Shown here in pieces: positions 1 to 12,263 of a stretch of 64,000 bases of DNA. The stretch lies in the NCBI GenBank assembly GCA_016508695.1, contig VNKQ01000007.1:1426001-1490000 (forward strand). The letters are read 5' to 3'. Source of the stretch: Hyphodiscus hymeniophilus (Eukaryota; Ascomycota; Leotiomycetes; Helotiales; Hyphodiscaceae). How positions within the stretch are numbered: the stretch's first letter is position 1; every line of letters starts with the position of its first letter. The position numbers and the translations under genes are program-made. The notes beneath the pieces are model-generated. The model ran no database searches. It saw only the letters and a list, made by a program, of their open reading frames with translations, and had not been told where the DNA came from.

Positions 1-1823
1 CTTTTGCTGGAGGACGTAGGTGTTTTCAAGCTGTCTTGGGTCTGGAGCTGCAACATCATCCCCTGTCATTGTTTGTGGGCCATCTTTGAAGCATCAGCAG
101 ATTTCCTATCGGCGTGTTCAAAGCCTCACCTGTGGTGTATGTTGATAGTGGTGGGGCAAGGTGATGTTGGAATAATAAGTAGTATTTGTGAGCTACACCA
201 CCAATGCCTCGAAACACCGCACATTTCATGAAATCATCTGTATACGACCCGAAACCGTCGATTATCTGCATTGATATTAATGGAATGAGGTATGTGCTAA
301 TTCATCGTTCTACTCACATCGTGGTCATCCCAGAGATTGACCTGTGGTATCTTCCCATTGGCGCTTGCAAAAGGCTCAGTTCCGTACCTAAATCAGATTA
401 GTAGGAGTTCATTTGAAAGAGTTCAATCGAGCAGGGAGGCGGGCTTGAGACCAATTGATGTAGTTATTGACATAATATTCATCACATTCTCGCCTCAGAT
501 CTTCTGGGAAAGGAAACTCTCTCCGCTTCTGTTCCAAACTTATAGTTAGCATTACTTCTCATGTCAGCCATCTAAAACGTAGACTATTCCAAGACTTCGA
601 GGCTAGACGACAGGCTACGGGCAAGACCTCGCATATCCCCGCAGGCTCTTTTACCAGGTGGGTAACGGCTCACATACGATAGGGTTGCTTATATCAGTCC
701 ATTGTCTCAGAGGCCCTTTGACGCGGATGCCATCGTTGTATATTTGGTCTCCTCCCCCAAGCCTGAGCCTGGTCAGTATTTGTAGTCGCTCAGGCAGATA
801 AGAACCTTACATAACATGGAAAGGCCTTTTTTGATGGACGCGCATCACATCATTCCACAAGGCAGCACCACTCCAAGCTTTTTCATCAGTACCAACGCTA
901 AACCCGTTGCACGAATGAAACATTATTCTCATTGACTCTGTAATCGCTGGGATAAAGAAGCTTTGCCGGTCCGTTTTAGCACCATGGGTGAAGTTCAGAC
1001 CAGGAATGCTGTAGTGGCATTGAATCTCGGAGTTTCGCATTGGAATCTGCAAGTCGAATTGCCAAAAAGTATTTCCTGGATCAGAATACAGCTTCACTCC
1101 TGGGACCCTGGTCTCTTTGGGTTCAGATGCACCGTATGCACTTGCACTATTCGCTGTATCATTGGTAGCATTGGTGTTGTCTTGCCCTTGGGCACTAGAA
1201 TCAGGGCCTCGAGTATTTGTGTAGTCGACCCCATTGATTTTTCTGTGTGGCTCTCCAGAAGGCTTGTTAGAACCGTTCAGATTCATGGAGCTACTTTCAA
1301 TCCCAGCAGAGGACGCGGATCCAGACGCTGGGGTTTTGACAGTTGCCTTCCATATCATCTGCGGCTCGAGTCCTCCACCAAGACCTCCTCCTTTTGTCAC
1401 AATAAGAACACTTCCAAACCACGTCTCATTCTCCATCCGACGGTAGTTCAAGAGCGGCCCGCACTTAACCTCCAACACAGTATGACTATCTTGGGAGCCC
1501 TGCTCTCTCGCATTGCCTGCCCCCTGTTGGATACCTCCATTGTGTGAATTAGAAGCCACTGCAATAGGCTTGTGTCTTTCGGCGCGAGCTAATCCCGAGG
1601 ATTTGGGAGGGTGTACTCTTGAGGTATTGAGGAAGTTCGCGAGGTCGTTGCTGCCGTGCCTCTCATCTGCCTCCCTTGGAGATGCATGATGAGCATAAGA
1701 TCTGCTTTCCTGGTGTCGCCATCGATTTGCAGAGGCGTGTTCCTCTTCGTGATTTTCGCCGTGGAGGATATTGTCTCGAAGATGCGAAGCCATTGGCTGT
1801 TTTGATCTTAATTGAGTTGTCAC
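1..1823 (-). CDS. PhoD-like phosphatase domain protein (partial, C-terminus off left edge)
   Basis: Fungal PhoD/alkaline-phosphatase-D-like metallophosphoesterase; substrate unknown. Exons read right to left: 1823-811, 762-678, 528-452, 387-318, 265-130 and 63 to the window edge; all phases agree. A serine/asparagine-rich N-terminal half precedes the conserved part. Family motifs are visible in order: GPLLNY and GSVLIVT, MFHSCNGFS, FHVM then LGGGDQIYND across intron 1, NLWDDHD across intron 4, then DGFGSY, GIGGVAHKYY and LLFQHH. The Asp/His/Asn-rich motifs (GGGDQIYND, WDDHD) are the expected metal-binding residues. Intron 3 (451-388) uses a weak donor, GTCTCA, but has a good CTACTAAT branch sequence. 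The start at 1823 is the longest in-frame Met; MASHL ten residues later is an alternative. I am confident of the family, less so of the N-terminus. Confidence 0.88.
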
Positions 1824-3421
1824 GAGAAGGGACTTCGTGCAAACTTTCTGCGACTAGCAAGTGGATCCAGATGGGTTGCTCGTGGAGTATGATGCGCTGT
1901 TGAGAGTTGGAGAATCGTTGTTGTTCAGCTGCAACGCCGCCTGCAATGAAATGAACTTCGTGGATGAGGAGGGATAAAGCTGCGACGAATACAGAGATAG
2001 AAACAGAAACGCTGCGTATCGTAAATAATTAGGATACGACAGTCACGATATATCTCTTCATGACTTCATCTCGAGCTGTCACATCCTGAATGCGTATTGC
2101 CAAGATGAGACGACAGTACTAAAAACTATTCGCGTGTGTCGATCTTATTTCGTTATTCGCTGGAAGCCATGCCGCGCAGCTGCCCATAAACCCTGGAGGT
2201 GCATAGGGGACCTTATCCACTCTCAACCTTGTAGATTATTAAAGGGGGCCTTATGATATTACGGAAAAGGTCGTCATCTTTCAGGCCTTCACATCAGACC
2301 TCAAACAACGCAATGAATATCTGGGTAAGATGCTCCACCATGTCAACGAGACTCCGGAGCACCAGTACTTAGCTGAGGAAGCCCTCAACCATGTCGAAGT
2401 CCACACAATTGTTTGATTGATTTAGTATGCTGATCTCAGATTCTCCCCTTCTCCTTCGGTCAGATTCAGCAGTGGCTCTGTTTGTGGCTCTGTTCGACTA
2501 AAAGCTCATCAATAGCAATCCCTTCTTTGAGCGTTCGAGTCTTTATGCTACTGGCGTAAGGGACCGAAGAATGGAGAAGACCTGCTAGAAGACATTTTCA
2601 AGTCGCAAGTATTGATGTCGCCTCTATTTGAACGCTTTCTTCTCTGCAAATTGCTTGGTGACACTATGCGACAACAACTCAATCCACGGTTCCGCAATGC
2701 GCTCTCTTTCGTTGCCGTTGTGTCTCTTCCTTCACCGGCAAATTGGCACTGATATTTTGAAAAGGCCTCGAAATGTCTCATCGCCTGGGAGGGTCGACTC
2801 CGTTTCCCAGACGTTTGGGAGGTATTTCGCAAAATCACAATTGCAAGCTTCAGATTGCTGATCTGCTGGATACGCAAGTGTCACTACCCATGTATTCACA
2901 CCGTTTCTGCGCCTATTGCGGAATGGCCATTTTATATCTGTTTGTGTTATTGGAAGCTTTCCCTTTGCACTTGACGATCCTCACCTACTACTGCATATAC
3001 GGGCTTGAGCAACGCAACGACAAGGCCACCAACGAAAAGAACGCCACATATGGTCTGCTCACCCGAGGCCTTGCGCGATGACAAGCTCATTCTCTGTACA
3101 TCTTGCCAACCGTCTGACATGATAGGTCAGCATAGAAAATGCACCCTAGGCGGTCGAAGGGAATGGCTTCCTTTGTTGAGACTGTATCCGCGCAAGCCAG
3201 AGTCTTGGAATTGCGGGGTATCTCAGCAGGGCCCAATCAGAAAATGCTTTCTCCGATTGAAGAGAGGATTCTTGTACCTCTGTCTTACTTCAGTTATAGC
3301 TAAGTGGGCTTCATTTGTGCACATAAGTAGGTGACTTCCCTTCCACAAGTGTTTCGTACCTGGTCACCCCGACATCTTATCTTTTTCACTCTCCACCAGC
3401 ATACGCTTCAAAGAAATAAGA
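1824..3421. other. Intergenic, possible coding remnant at 2267-2416
   Basis: No gene can be supported here. On the + strand, 2267-2416 holds a 49-codon open stretch with protein-like composition (segments such as KQRNEYLGKMLHHV and EHQYLAEEAL) that ends at a TGA and has no convincing start or splice partners. It may be a fragment of a lost gene. The rest shows only short, unrelated open frames. Confidence 0.4.
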
Positions 3422-5185
3422 ATGTTGGAGATCTATCTCGATCCTTGCACCGTCAACAGTCGCAAGGTGCTAGCAGGTTTGGACTTACTAGGGACTCAGT
3501 ATCATTTGAATCACGTAAGTCTGTCGGGAGAAAGCATTAATGAACTTGATTTAAAATCTATGCCACCACATGATAGGAGCATGCATTTTTAGGAAATTAT
3601 TACTGACCATACGCTCTTGTAAAGGTTGATTACTTCACCGGAGCGCACAAAGGCCCAGACTATCTCAAAATCAATCCTCACGGCACACTTCCTTCTGCCG
3701 TCGACGGAACTTGCACCATAACTGAATCTAACGCAATCCTACAATACGCGGCAGATCACTCCAGCGACTCGAGCTATTATCCGAAAGATCTCAAGCACCG
3801 CGCTCTTGTCAACCGCTGGCTCTTATGGGAGGCTTCAATCTGGTTTCAATCTAACTACCTCTACCTTGTCGAATATGTAGTAAAGCCATTGCTTAAGGCG
3901 GAGCCAGACCAGTCTGTCATCGATGCTCATGCACCAAAGTGGAAGGAGCAAGCCGCCATCCTCGACGCACAGCTTGCCAAAACGAAATGGCTGGCTGGAG
4001 ACCAACTCACCATAGCAGACATTGCTGTTGCCGCTCCGATGCACCCTCATGCAGAGCAACGCCTTCCCCTCGGGGGGTTCCCAAATTTGAAACGTTGGTT
4101 GGAGGAGGGTGTTGAGAAACTTCCATGCTAGCAGAAGACCCAGGGAGCAGTTAACAAAGCTTTGGCTCCACCGACGAGTACGTGACATGCTGATGTAGAG
4201 TAATCTCGTTAGCTAAGCAATTACTTTGTACAGCAAATGGAGTCTCTTCAGACAAGTATCGCACCCCAGCCCAAGTCCGCGCCACGTTTAACTATACCAA
4301 AGATGTCGATGGACTCACTGAGATATATTTCTATGAATGCGACGCTGCAAAAGACGTTCACGAGCCGGGCGATGCTCCATACGAAATGGCAGTGACTGAT
4401 GGATGGAACCGCGTAAAATCGATCTCGGTCGACAAAGAGGGATTCTCACTCCATGACTTCAACACGGGGTACGATAAATGGGAGGATGACGAAGGCGTGA
4501 GAGCAAACTTCTATCCTGAGGTCGTGGACTTCCTGAAGAGCACAACTGGCGCTAAGCGGATTCTTGTCTTTGACCACACAATACGTACCAAAACCAACGC
4601 TGCTAAACCATTGACGGACCAGAAGAATACCTCTCAGCGAGCTCCGGTCATGCTCGTCCACTGCGACTACACATCCGACTCCGCGCCCCTAAGAGTGCGC
4701 CAGCTCCTCCCAAGCGACGCCGAAGATTTGCTGTCTCGTCGTGTGGCCTTCTTCAACGTCTGGAAACCGATTCGCAATGTTGTTCAGGAGCGTCCTCTTG
4801 CTATGTGTGATGTTACTTCAACAAAGCCTGAAGATTTCTTCAAGCTTCATCTCCATTATAGTGATCGTGACGGCGAGAACCATGTGATGCGTCACTCGCC
4901 AGAACATAGATGGATATACTTCCCTAAGATCACGACTGTGAGTCTCTACTCCTCCTCCTCGTATTGTATCCCAATCCATGAGGATTCGACGTTCCAAAGA
5001 CTGCGTTAAAACGGGAGAGCTGACGGCTACATTCTATAGGAACAAGTAATTCTTTTGAAGAGTTTGACTCAGAAACAGATGGACGCGCACGCTTCGTGGG
5101 TCATTCCGCCTTTGAGGATCCAGATTCCCCGCCCGACGCGCCTGTTCGTGAAAGTGTTGAGATTCGGACAATAGCTTTCTTTTAG
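3422..5185 (+). pseudogene. Broken glutathione-transferase / AsaB-type desaturase fusion gene
   Basis: Exons 3422-3514, 3625-4177, 4234-4937 and 5040-5185. The first part is a GST: N-terminal thioredoxin-like fold (EIYLDPCTVNSRKVL, NPHGTLPSAVDG, TESNAILQY) and an alpha-helical C-domain (LTIADIAVAAPMH). The second part is a GA4-desaturase/AsaB-like domain (ILVFDHTIR, VHCDYTSDSAP, FFNVWKPI, PLAMCDV, RWIYFPK). The two halves share one frame through a phase-1 intron (4178-4233), and the second half has no ATG before its conserved region, so this was a single bifunctional protein. There are two lesions: an in-frame TAG at 4129-4131, where the GST tail clearly continues afterwards (QKTQGAVNKAL), and a one-base loss near 5060. 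After the loss, the frame reading AFEDPDSPPDAP restores the conserved C-terminus down to 5185. A truncated but active GST ending at 4131 remains possible. Confidence 0.75.
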
Positions 5186-5356
5186 CACATCCTGAAGTAT
5201 CAGCACAATCAAGTGAGCCCTAGTAGAGTACAAACTTCTACGTATTCTTTTGCTTAAAATGAAAGCAATATATTGAAGCTCTTCTTACTCCCATCAGCTG
5301 TTACAGAGACAGCATTCTACCAAAAGCGCCAGAGAAGCAACCGGATATCATATTCC

Positions 5357-8300
5357 CTAATCCATATTAACAACCCTCAAAGTCCTCCTGGGATTCAACA
5401 CCACGCTGAAAAAACTCGGTTCCTGTCCACCCAATAAATCCTCCACAGAACTATGTGCAGTGCTTCCCCACATATTTGGACCCGGTTGATTCGCACCCAT
5501 ATACTCTGTACTCTCATCACCCTCACTCATCCTTCCATAGCCCCCCCTTTCAGGAGTAATGCCCGCACTATAGATTCCGCTTCCCTGACTCAAATGACTG
5601 TTTTGACCACTGCTCTCTTGAGGAGTTAATCCAGGAGTTGGAGAGCCTCTACCTGTCCCTGCACTGCTAGCTCCGAGCGAAGGCCGTCCAGCACTTCCGC
5701 TTCCCCCTATCTCTGTGCCGAATGGTCCCAACATGGCTCCTGGTCCTGGGAATTTCTCCGCGACTCGTCCGCCTACCACGCCACTTGCTTCACCGCTGGA
5801 ATTCCAATTGTCGGGACTTCCATTGAAGGATGTCCTTTGTGCCATGGCAACGTGGTTCTTATAAAGCCTCAACTGACGCCTATACAGCCAAGTACAGAAT
5901 GCCAAATAAGCAGCCAAAGCAGCAAGAACACCAGCAATAACGCTGGCTGCAATGACTCCCACGTTTGCTCCCGATCTTCTCGGAGATGAAGTATTTGTGG
6001 GCGTAGCGCCAACAACAGTAGAAGTCGAATGTGCAGTCTGCACCACTGTTGATCCGGACTGAGTAATGGTGAATGTTGGAGGCTTCCCTGTGGCAATAGG
6101 ACCCGCTGTTGCGGGACCTGATGCTGGGGTTGAAGCTGTGGCACCACCTTGAGATGAGCCGCCGATAATTGATTGAACGACAGCTGGGACCTCATAGCCG
6201 TAAGAACCCATAGATCCTTGGAGAGAGCCACTTCGACCTGAATATCCTATTGACGCAGAAGATCCAGCGCCAGACTCGGAAGAACCCGAGGATGAGGATG
6301 AAGACGATGATAATGAGGTAAAGCTATTCGTCCACTGCAGTGACGACAAATTGAAGTTGTAAATACCAGGACTATCGCACGAAATATCCTTTCCAACATA
6401 ACCACCAACTACGATCATTTGTCCATCCCAAATGTTGCAAGTGTGGCCAGCACGAGCTGCAGGTTGTGATTGTCCATCCATGTCAACTTGAATCCAAGTG
6501 AAGGAAGGAATGGTGAGAATCCACATGTCAGAGTATTGGATCTGACTTCCATAGGGTATTAAATTCTGGCCTCCGTAGAGATGAACTTGAAATGAGGACC
6601 CGTCTGGCGCTGCGGCAACAACCGCACATGGATCAACCCGAATTGGAGGACTCGTGCCCGAAGTACTTTGCTTGTACCATGTGCTATTGGCGATATCGTA
6701 AACATCGATGACGTTCATTTCTGTCTAAAAATTAACCGTTAGTAATCAGACCTTTCTCATTTTAGTTGTTGCGAGAGCTTACAAAGGTTTCGTTCGTGCC
6801 TCCAGCCAACCTGGAAATGGATCGAGTGTCAGCAGCTACTCAATATCTACTCATCTCCCGGATACAATCCGTATTTCCTAACGTACCCAAGAATAATACC
6901 AGAATCTCCCCAACCTGGAACATATACTAGAACACCATCCGCTCTCTCAGTAAATCCTGCACTATCCTGCAGCCCCCCCTCGGTGATGTTCCTATAGACC
7001 CCTTCGTTTGGGGCAGCAACTGTACTCCCCAACGAAGGGACTCCAGTATTACCGTATCCAGGATGAGTAAATTCCAGTAAGCTCTTCAAATATACTCTGG
7101 CAATCTGGTTAGACCAGCCTTCAGTGGTGAATAGATCAAGCTACTCAGAAGTCAGCATATTTCCAACCCATTTAACCCTTCAAGTTGTATCCTCTTTCAA
7201 TTTGTTTGGGCATTGAGGGAATGTTTGAAAAGACAGAATGAGAGCAAGATTGAGAGGTTTGCTTACATGACCGCCGAAATACCAACTTAGACCCAACTCT
7301 GGCACACTCAGGCCTGCTCCCTCGGCAGCTCGTTGAACAGCGGATCCACCGCCATCAGAAGCATTCCCGGCGGTAGTTCGAGGATTCGCGTTTTCACTCC
7401 ACGTTGAAGAGCCGATGTCATATTCCCAGGTGGAAACGGGGAGAGGAGATGTGGCTGGGCTGTCACTGAACTCTCCACCATACAGCCAGAGCGTATCCCA
7501 AGAATGCCATAAGTACCCTTCTGCGACTGCAGGGGGACCGGACGGTTGTGGAAGTCCACTCAATACGGGAGAAGCAATGTCCCAGGTTTTGGTGAGGTCT
7601 AACGTCATGAAGTCGTTGTCTAGTTAGGTTTAGCACTGCTTAATGCTGCAAAATACTCTTATAGATGCGAGTACTTACTCCAGGTATTATCATCCTGCCC
7701 AGCTTCCGTAGTAGCTTGACCACCTGTATTCTCCAAGTCAGTCAAATCGCCCACCAATTCTCTTCTCTCAAACTCACCGAAAATGTACAGCGTCCCATTG
7801 ACGTTAGCAGCCTGATGACTCCACCTTGTACACACCGTTGTCGGGCTATTTTGCCTGCCTTCAATAACACTGCCATTCTCCACCAACTCCGGCGTCCTGA
7901 TAACACCCGCATCCGCGCCTCCAATAACGTTCTCCCCTCCTGCAGAATACCTGAAACCAGGAACAACCACACATATCAACAGCACAATCAAGGCAGCTCT
8001 CGGAATCGTAGGAAATAGTCCTGGCGGCGCAGTCGTCGCAGTCTTGATCTTCGGTCTTTCGCCACGAAATTTGCCAAATATGCCCTTCTTACCCTCCACC
8101 TCTTCCCTGTCTTTATACTCGGCATCCTTCAGAATGTGATCAAACGTAACCTTGGCCGGGGCCTTTCCCTCTGTCCTCGCACCCGGCTTTTCTTCAATTC
8201 TCGTGAATTCATGATCAATATGCGGCGCACGAGAACTATTCAAATCATCCAACCCTTCTTCCCTGAACACCGATTTTCGCTGAGGCTTGGGTTTTGAACC

Positions 8301-8435
8301 CGGCACAGAGGAGGAAGAAGCGCGGCTGCTTTCGCGCAGACGGTCAGATGTATCGCGTGTGCTGAAGCTGGGTCGAGATAGTCTGCCTCGATCGGTTTGC
8401 ACTCGCGTCGAATGGGTATCGTGGGTGAACGACAT
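5357..8435 (-). CDS. Kelch-repeat protein with two membrane segments
   Basis: Predicted 919 aa from exons 8435-7679, 7619-7267, 7140-6887, 6810-6783 and 6724-5357. A charged, serine-rich N-terminal tail (about 145 residues) is followed by a hydrophobic segment (ALIVLLICVVV, about 147-161). Kelch / galactose-oxidase-type beta-propeller blades come next (TLYIFGEF, TLWLYGGEF, LSWYFGGH, LAGGTNETF, HLYGGQNL, MIVVGGYVG). A Ser/Thr-rich stalk and a second hydrophobic segment (IAASVIAGVLAALAAYL, roughly 718-745) follow, then a glycine/serine-rich tail. This suggests a propeller held outside the cytosol with both tails cytosolic, as in fungal cell-wall or polarity kelch proteins; that topology is inference. 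Exon 4 is only 28 nt. Its donor (GTACGT at 6886) was chosen because it keeps the kelch GG motif in frame. An in-frame Met at 8492 is an alternative start. Confidence 0.85.
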
Positions 8436-9144
8436 TGTAAGTGCCAGTCCAATTCGAACAGAGCTGACGGTAGAAGCAATGCAGGCGATCAAATGCAGGG
8501 TATAGCGAAGCAGGCGCTCATGAGATTCATTTCAATTGTCGCAATGGCAGATCATGACACTGGAGGTATGAAGACAGACGGTATTCGTAGTCGCTCATCC
8601 AACTCCCTACAAGCAAGCTGATGCTGTTGCCCAGCCTTACATCATAGAGCCAGGGTATTTTCGCCATCGACCTCATCAAACCCCTGAGTCATGGCGAACT
8701 GTGAGAGGTGCGGCGGCCCGGAGACTTCTCGAATAGGCTGGAAAGCATTTCACTGCAACCTCATTTGATGCTATGGCAAGGATCAATAGGCTTGATTGGT
8801 TTTTGATGCTAGGCGCTGAGACGCGGGTTTGGGAAAAACAGGCTTTATTTTTGAGCGGAGTGGCTTTTTAAGGATATCTGTCCATTGAGGCACTTTATTT
8901 AAATTAAGGTGAATCGACTCGATGAAAGCTATCATCAATTGAACATCACCAATACATCTACTAAACTTTTGCTTCATTCAATTTCCTAGCAAGAACGTGT
9001 AATGACAATGTTGCGTGCTCAATCCCCTTTTGTTCCCTAAAGCAATCGACAGCGCCAAGCTCAAACCCCATCTTCAAAGTTCAAATAAGAAGTGCATATC
9101 ATTCGTGCCTCGTCGCATCTCATCCTCCTTCATGGATTATACAA
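8436..9144. other. Intergenic, kelch-gene promoter and Ish1-gene 3' region
   Basis: The kelch gene starts at its left edge and the Ish1 gene ends at its right edge, both on the - strand. I see no coding evidence and no repeat. Confidence 0.5.
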
Positions 9145-11432
9145 TTACAATTCTTCCTTGATCTTATCGCCTGCCTTCTGAGCTGCCTCGCCAGCACGGT
9201 TGGTAGCATAGGTTGCTCCCTCCTTGACTGCATCGGCGGCCTTCTCACCTTGATAGGAGGCTTGCTTGCGACCACTAGCAGCTCCAATGCTTAATTGATC
9301 CATAACCCACTGTGCGCTGTTTTGACTGGAGGAATTAGTGCCTAATACAGCATGGATATAAGAGTTGCTTACAGCTTGGCCCAGAGAGTTCCTTGAGGGG
9401 TGGTGGTGCCGTATTGGAAGTAATTGCGTTGGTTACGGGCATACGCAATGAGCTGGTTCTTAGTTGAACCTTGAGGGACCTTGAATCCGTATGAATCCAG
9501 GTAGTTCTTGAGATCTGTTGATGATCAGTGACCTGTCAAAATTTAGGTGAAAGGAAATAACAATACCGGACTCGGACCAAGTATCAAAGACAGAGTCTTT
9601 AGCAGAATCGGTCTGCTTAGCCAAGTATGAGGTGACAGAAGCATACGCTGTGCCGCTTGTCTTGGAGGCAGAGGCGTATGCGTCTTGAGCTGCGGAGAGC
9701 AATTGCTCTCGGGAAGCATCGGCCTGGCTGCCAACCTTCTCGGCCGCCTTATTTCCAGAAGATGCAAGATAATTCTTCAAGTTGTCAACAGTCCATGTGT
9801 CGAATGTCCATGCAGACCAGCCGGTGGCAGCCTTGTGTTTTTGCAATCGAACTGCGGCCAGAAGATCGTCCTTCTTGCCGGATTGAGGAACAGGAACACC
9901 GCGAGCGTCGAGGTAGGCCTTGAGGCGAGACTATAACAAATCAGCATGAGGGAAGGATTGATGAGTGGTGACAATTACATCACTCCAAGTTCCAATGGCA
10001 GAGTTAAAAGCATCCTCAGCCTTCAATGAGGCATCATCTGTAGCCTTGGCATATTGGTTCCCGGCAGAGCTCGTCGCGGCACCATAAGCAGATGCCCCGG
10101 ATGCGCTAGCCTTGCTTGCAGCGCTCTTTGCAGAGGATGCGACGGTGCCTCCTGTAAGCTGTGCTCGGTGCTTACGTGCAATGGCTAAGAGCTCGTTTCT
10201 CTTACTACCTTGAGGCACCTTGATTCCGTTCTCGTCGGCCCATTCCTTGATTTCTATTCGAGCGAGTGTCAGTCAGATGTATCGAAGACGTGATGAATGC
10301 TTGACATACGAGAATCAGACCATGAGTCCAGAAGTTTGTCGCTGAGGGTCTGAGCGGCGGCGGCGGCAGAGCTGGAAGCAGACGCAGCCAAATCGGCGGC
10401 TTTAAGGCTGGCAATGCGAGAATTGCGGCGGACACTGGCAATCAACTTGTCCTTGGTGGTTGGCTGAGGGGCGGGGATGCCATGTGTATCGAGCCACTCC
10501 TTGAGATCTAATTGAAGACATTAGTACGATGACATCAAAGCATGATAGTGAGAATAATACCAGACTCAGTCCAAGTCTCATAGAGCCAGTTGCCAGGGTA
10601 GCTAGCAGTCTCGCCAGACTTCTTTGCGACACTCTCGTAATTTGATCGCACCTTCTGGAGAAGAGTGTCTCGGGCTCGTGGTTGAGGGACGGGGATGTCA
10701 TGTTTATCAGCGAACCCCTTGAGTTGGGACTCTACACAATAAATCAGAATATGCGCCCAGGTAATCTAGATGAACACTAACCGGTCCAGCTGAAGTAATA
10801 TTAGTAGATGTAATAAAATAAATTGGAAGATGAAAGCTTACCTATCAAAAATCCAGTCTTTTACGCTCGTCCAGGCATCCTCAGCTTTGTCTTCAGTTTC
10901 GTACCAATACTGCTTCACCGATGCGATCAGACCGTCCTTATTGCTAGCCGCAGCGTCTTTGGTCTCGACACCCTTCTGCTTGAGGTAAGATTGAAGTTCA
11001 GGTGCCTCCCAATCGCTGTATGGCGTCGCCACCTTGGATTGCCAGTTGTCCTTCACAAGGTTCTCGAGATCCTTGCGATCAGCGGGGGTAGGGTAAGGGA
11101 CGTTGTGATCGGAAAGCCATCTCTCGAGCTCGGTTTCATGCCATTTGTTGTAAACTGATTCCAGAGGTCAGCATTCCGTTTTGGATTCGGTGGCACAGCG
11201 GTGGCACAACGCTGGTGTTGACAGTGGCCTCGTGTGTTTTTGGAGACGCCGTCGATAGCCCCTGTGACAGGCTGCATACATGAATCGAAGCTGTGAAGCT
11301 TCAACATATACAGAAAGAAGGAAATACATTGCAAAGAAAGTAAGAGTGCTCACCAGCTTTGCTGAACCAATTGCTGGCAACGGTAACCTCAGCTGCGAGA
11401 CCGAGCACCAACAGCTGCGAAAAGAGCTTCAT
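9145..11432 (-). CDS. Ish1/Msc1-family stress-response protein, secretory, multiple Ish1 repeats
   Basis: Predicted 576 aa. Exons: 11432-11354, 11154-10842, 10789-10782, 10731-10561, 10507-10310, 10253-9979, 9930-9567, 9514-9373, 9325-9145. A signal peptide (KLFSQLLVLGLAAEVTVAS) is followed by about seven copies of the Ish1 repeat, each of the form W-S/T-E/D-S-L-K-x-W/Y-L-D-x-x-G-x-x-V-P-Q-x-x-x-R/K-D-x-L. Alanine/serine-rich helical linkers lie between copies. Introns fall at the same point inside successive repeats, as expected from internal duplication. Fission yeast Ish1 sits at the nuclear envelope and is stress induced, and budding yeast Msc1 is ER/nuclear-envelope linked; here only the family is certain. 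Exon 3 is an 8-nt micro-exon (CTGGACCG) that completes the W-T-E core of the second repeat. Confidence 0.9.
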
Positions 11433-12263
11433 TCTGTCGGTTGAATCTCGTGTGATGCTTGAATATGATCCAGTACGTAGTTGGTCTATCAGTGTAGAGT
11501 GTGGCAGGAAGATGTGAGTTGAAGAAAAGCTTCTGAGAAAACGTTCGAATTCAGGGTTTTGATGCGGTCACTGAAAGCTCAAAGAAATGACGTCGGCGTG
11601 TTTGGTCCGCACGCAATAGAGTAGCAGGGGTTGGTCAAATTGGATCCTAGGGGGTAGAAGTGCATGGACTTTGCCATGATCACCAAGGCAGCTAAGGCAC
11701 TTCTTGTGAAATAAACCTTTTCCTATCGAGAGGCCGTTAATTATTCTACAATCTAATCGATTTTTCTCTTGTTCTACCATTCTACCTTTCTACCATTTGT
11801 GTTCTATTTAAACTCCGAGTTTTCTCGTGATGGGAGCTACTCGTTTATGAGGAATTCAAGCAAACATTGCCAAGATCAATGTCGTCTGAGGCGTTTGCAG
11901 GGATGGAGCTCCAGGCCCTTTGTGGCGGAATATGGGGTAGTGAAGCATCCATACCTACCAACAGTATCGACCGATGACCAGGCTCAGATCAATGATTCTT
12001 TCAGTTGTAAGGTTTAAGTAGTAGAGACTTGAAAGCTTCGCCTGATTTTATATAGACTGTACTGAACTTCAAAGCCTATGTGACCGTACCCAGTCGATCC
12101 ACTATTGCAGCGAGTTGAATATGGCGGACGACCCGCAAAGAGCTTCACCGGAGATGGAGTACTTGTAAGGATATTTCATAGCTTGGTTCTGTACATAATG
12201 GTAACTCCTCAGCTCTTCCCATCCTGGTGATCTCTCCAATCTTATGAGAGAGCCCACTCCGTA
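11433..12263. other. Intergenic, promoter of the Ish1-repeat gene
   Basis: No gene seen. It contains pyrimidine-rich tracts (repeated TTCTACC near 11770-11800) upstream of the Ish1-repeat gene, and the 3' flank of the small mitochondrial-type gene. Confidence 0.5.

Noticed and set aside
963..1547. 194-codon open frame on + strand
   Set aside because: It lies antisense within exon 1 of the PhoD-like gene, whose motifs are clear.
4234..4937. AsaB-like desaturase as a separate gene
   Set aside because: Its conserved start has no ATG in frame and is joined in phase to the GST exon; a fused gene explains it better.
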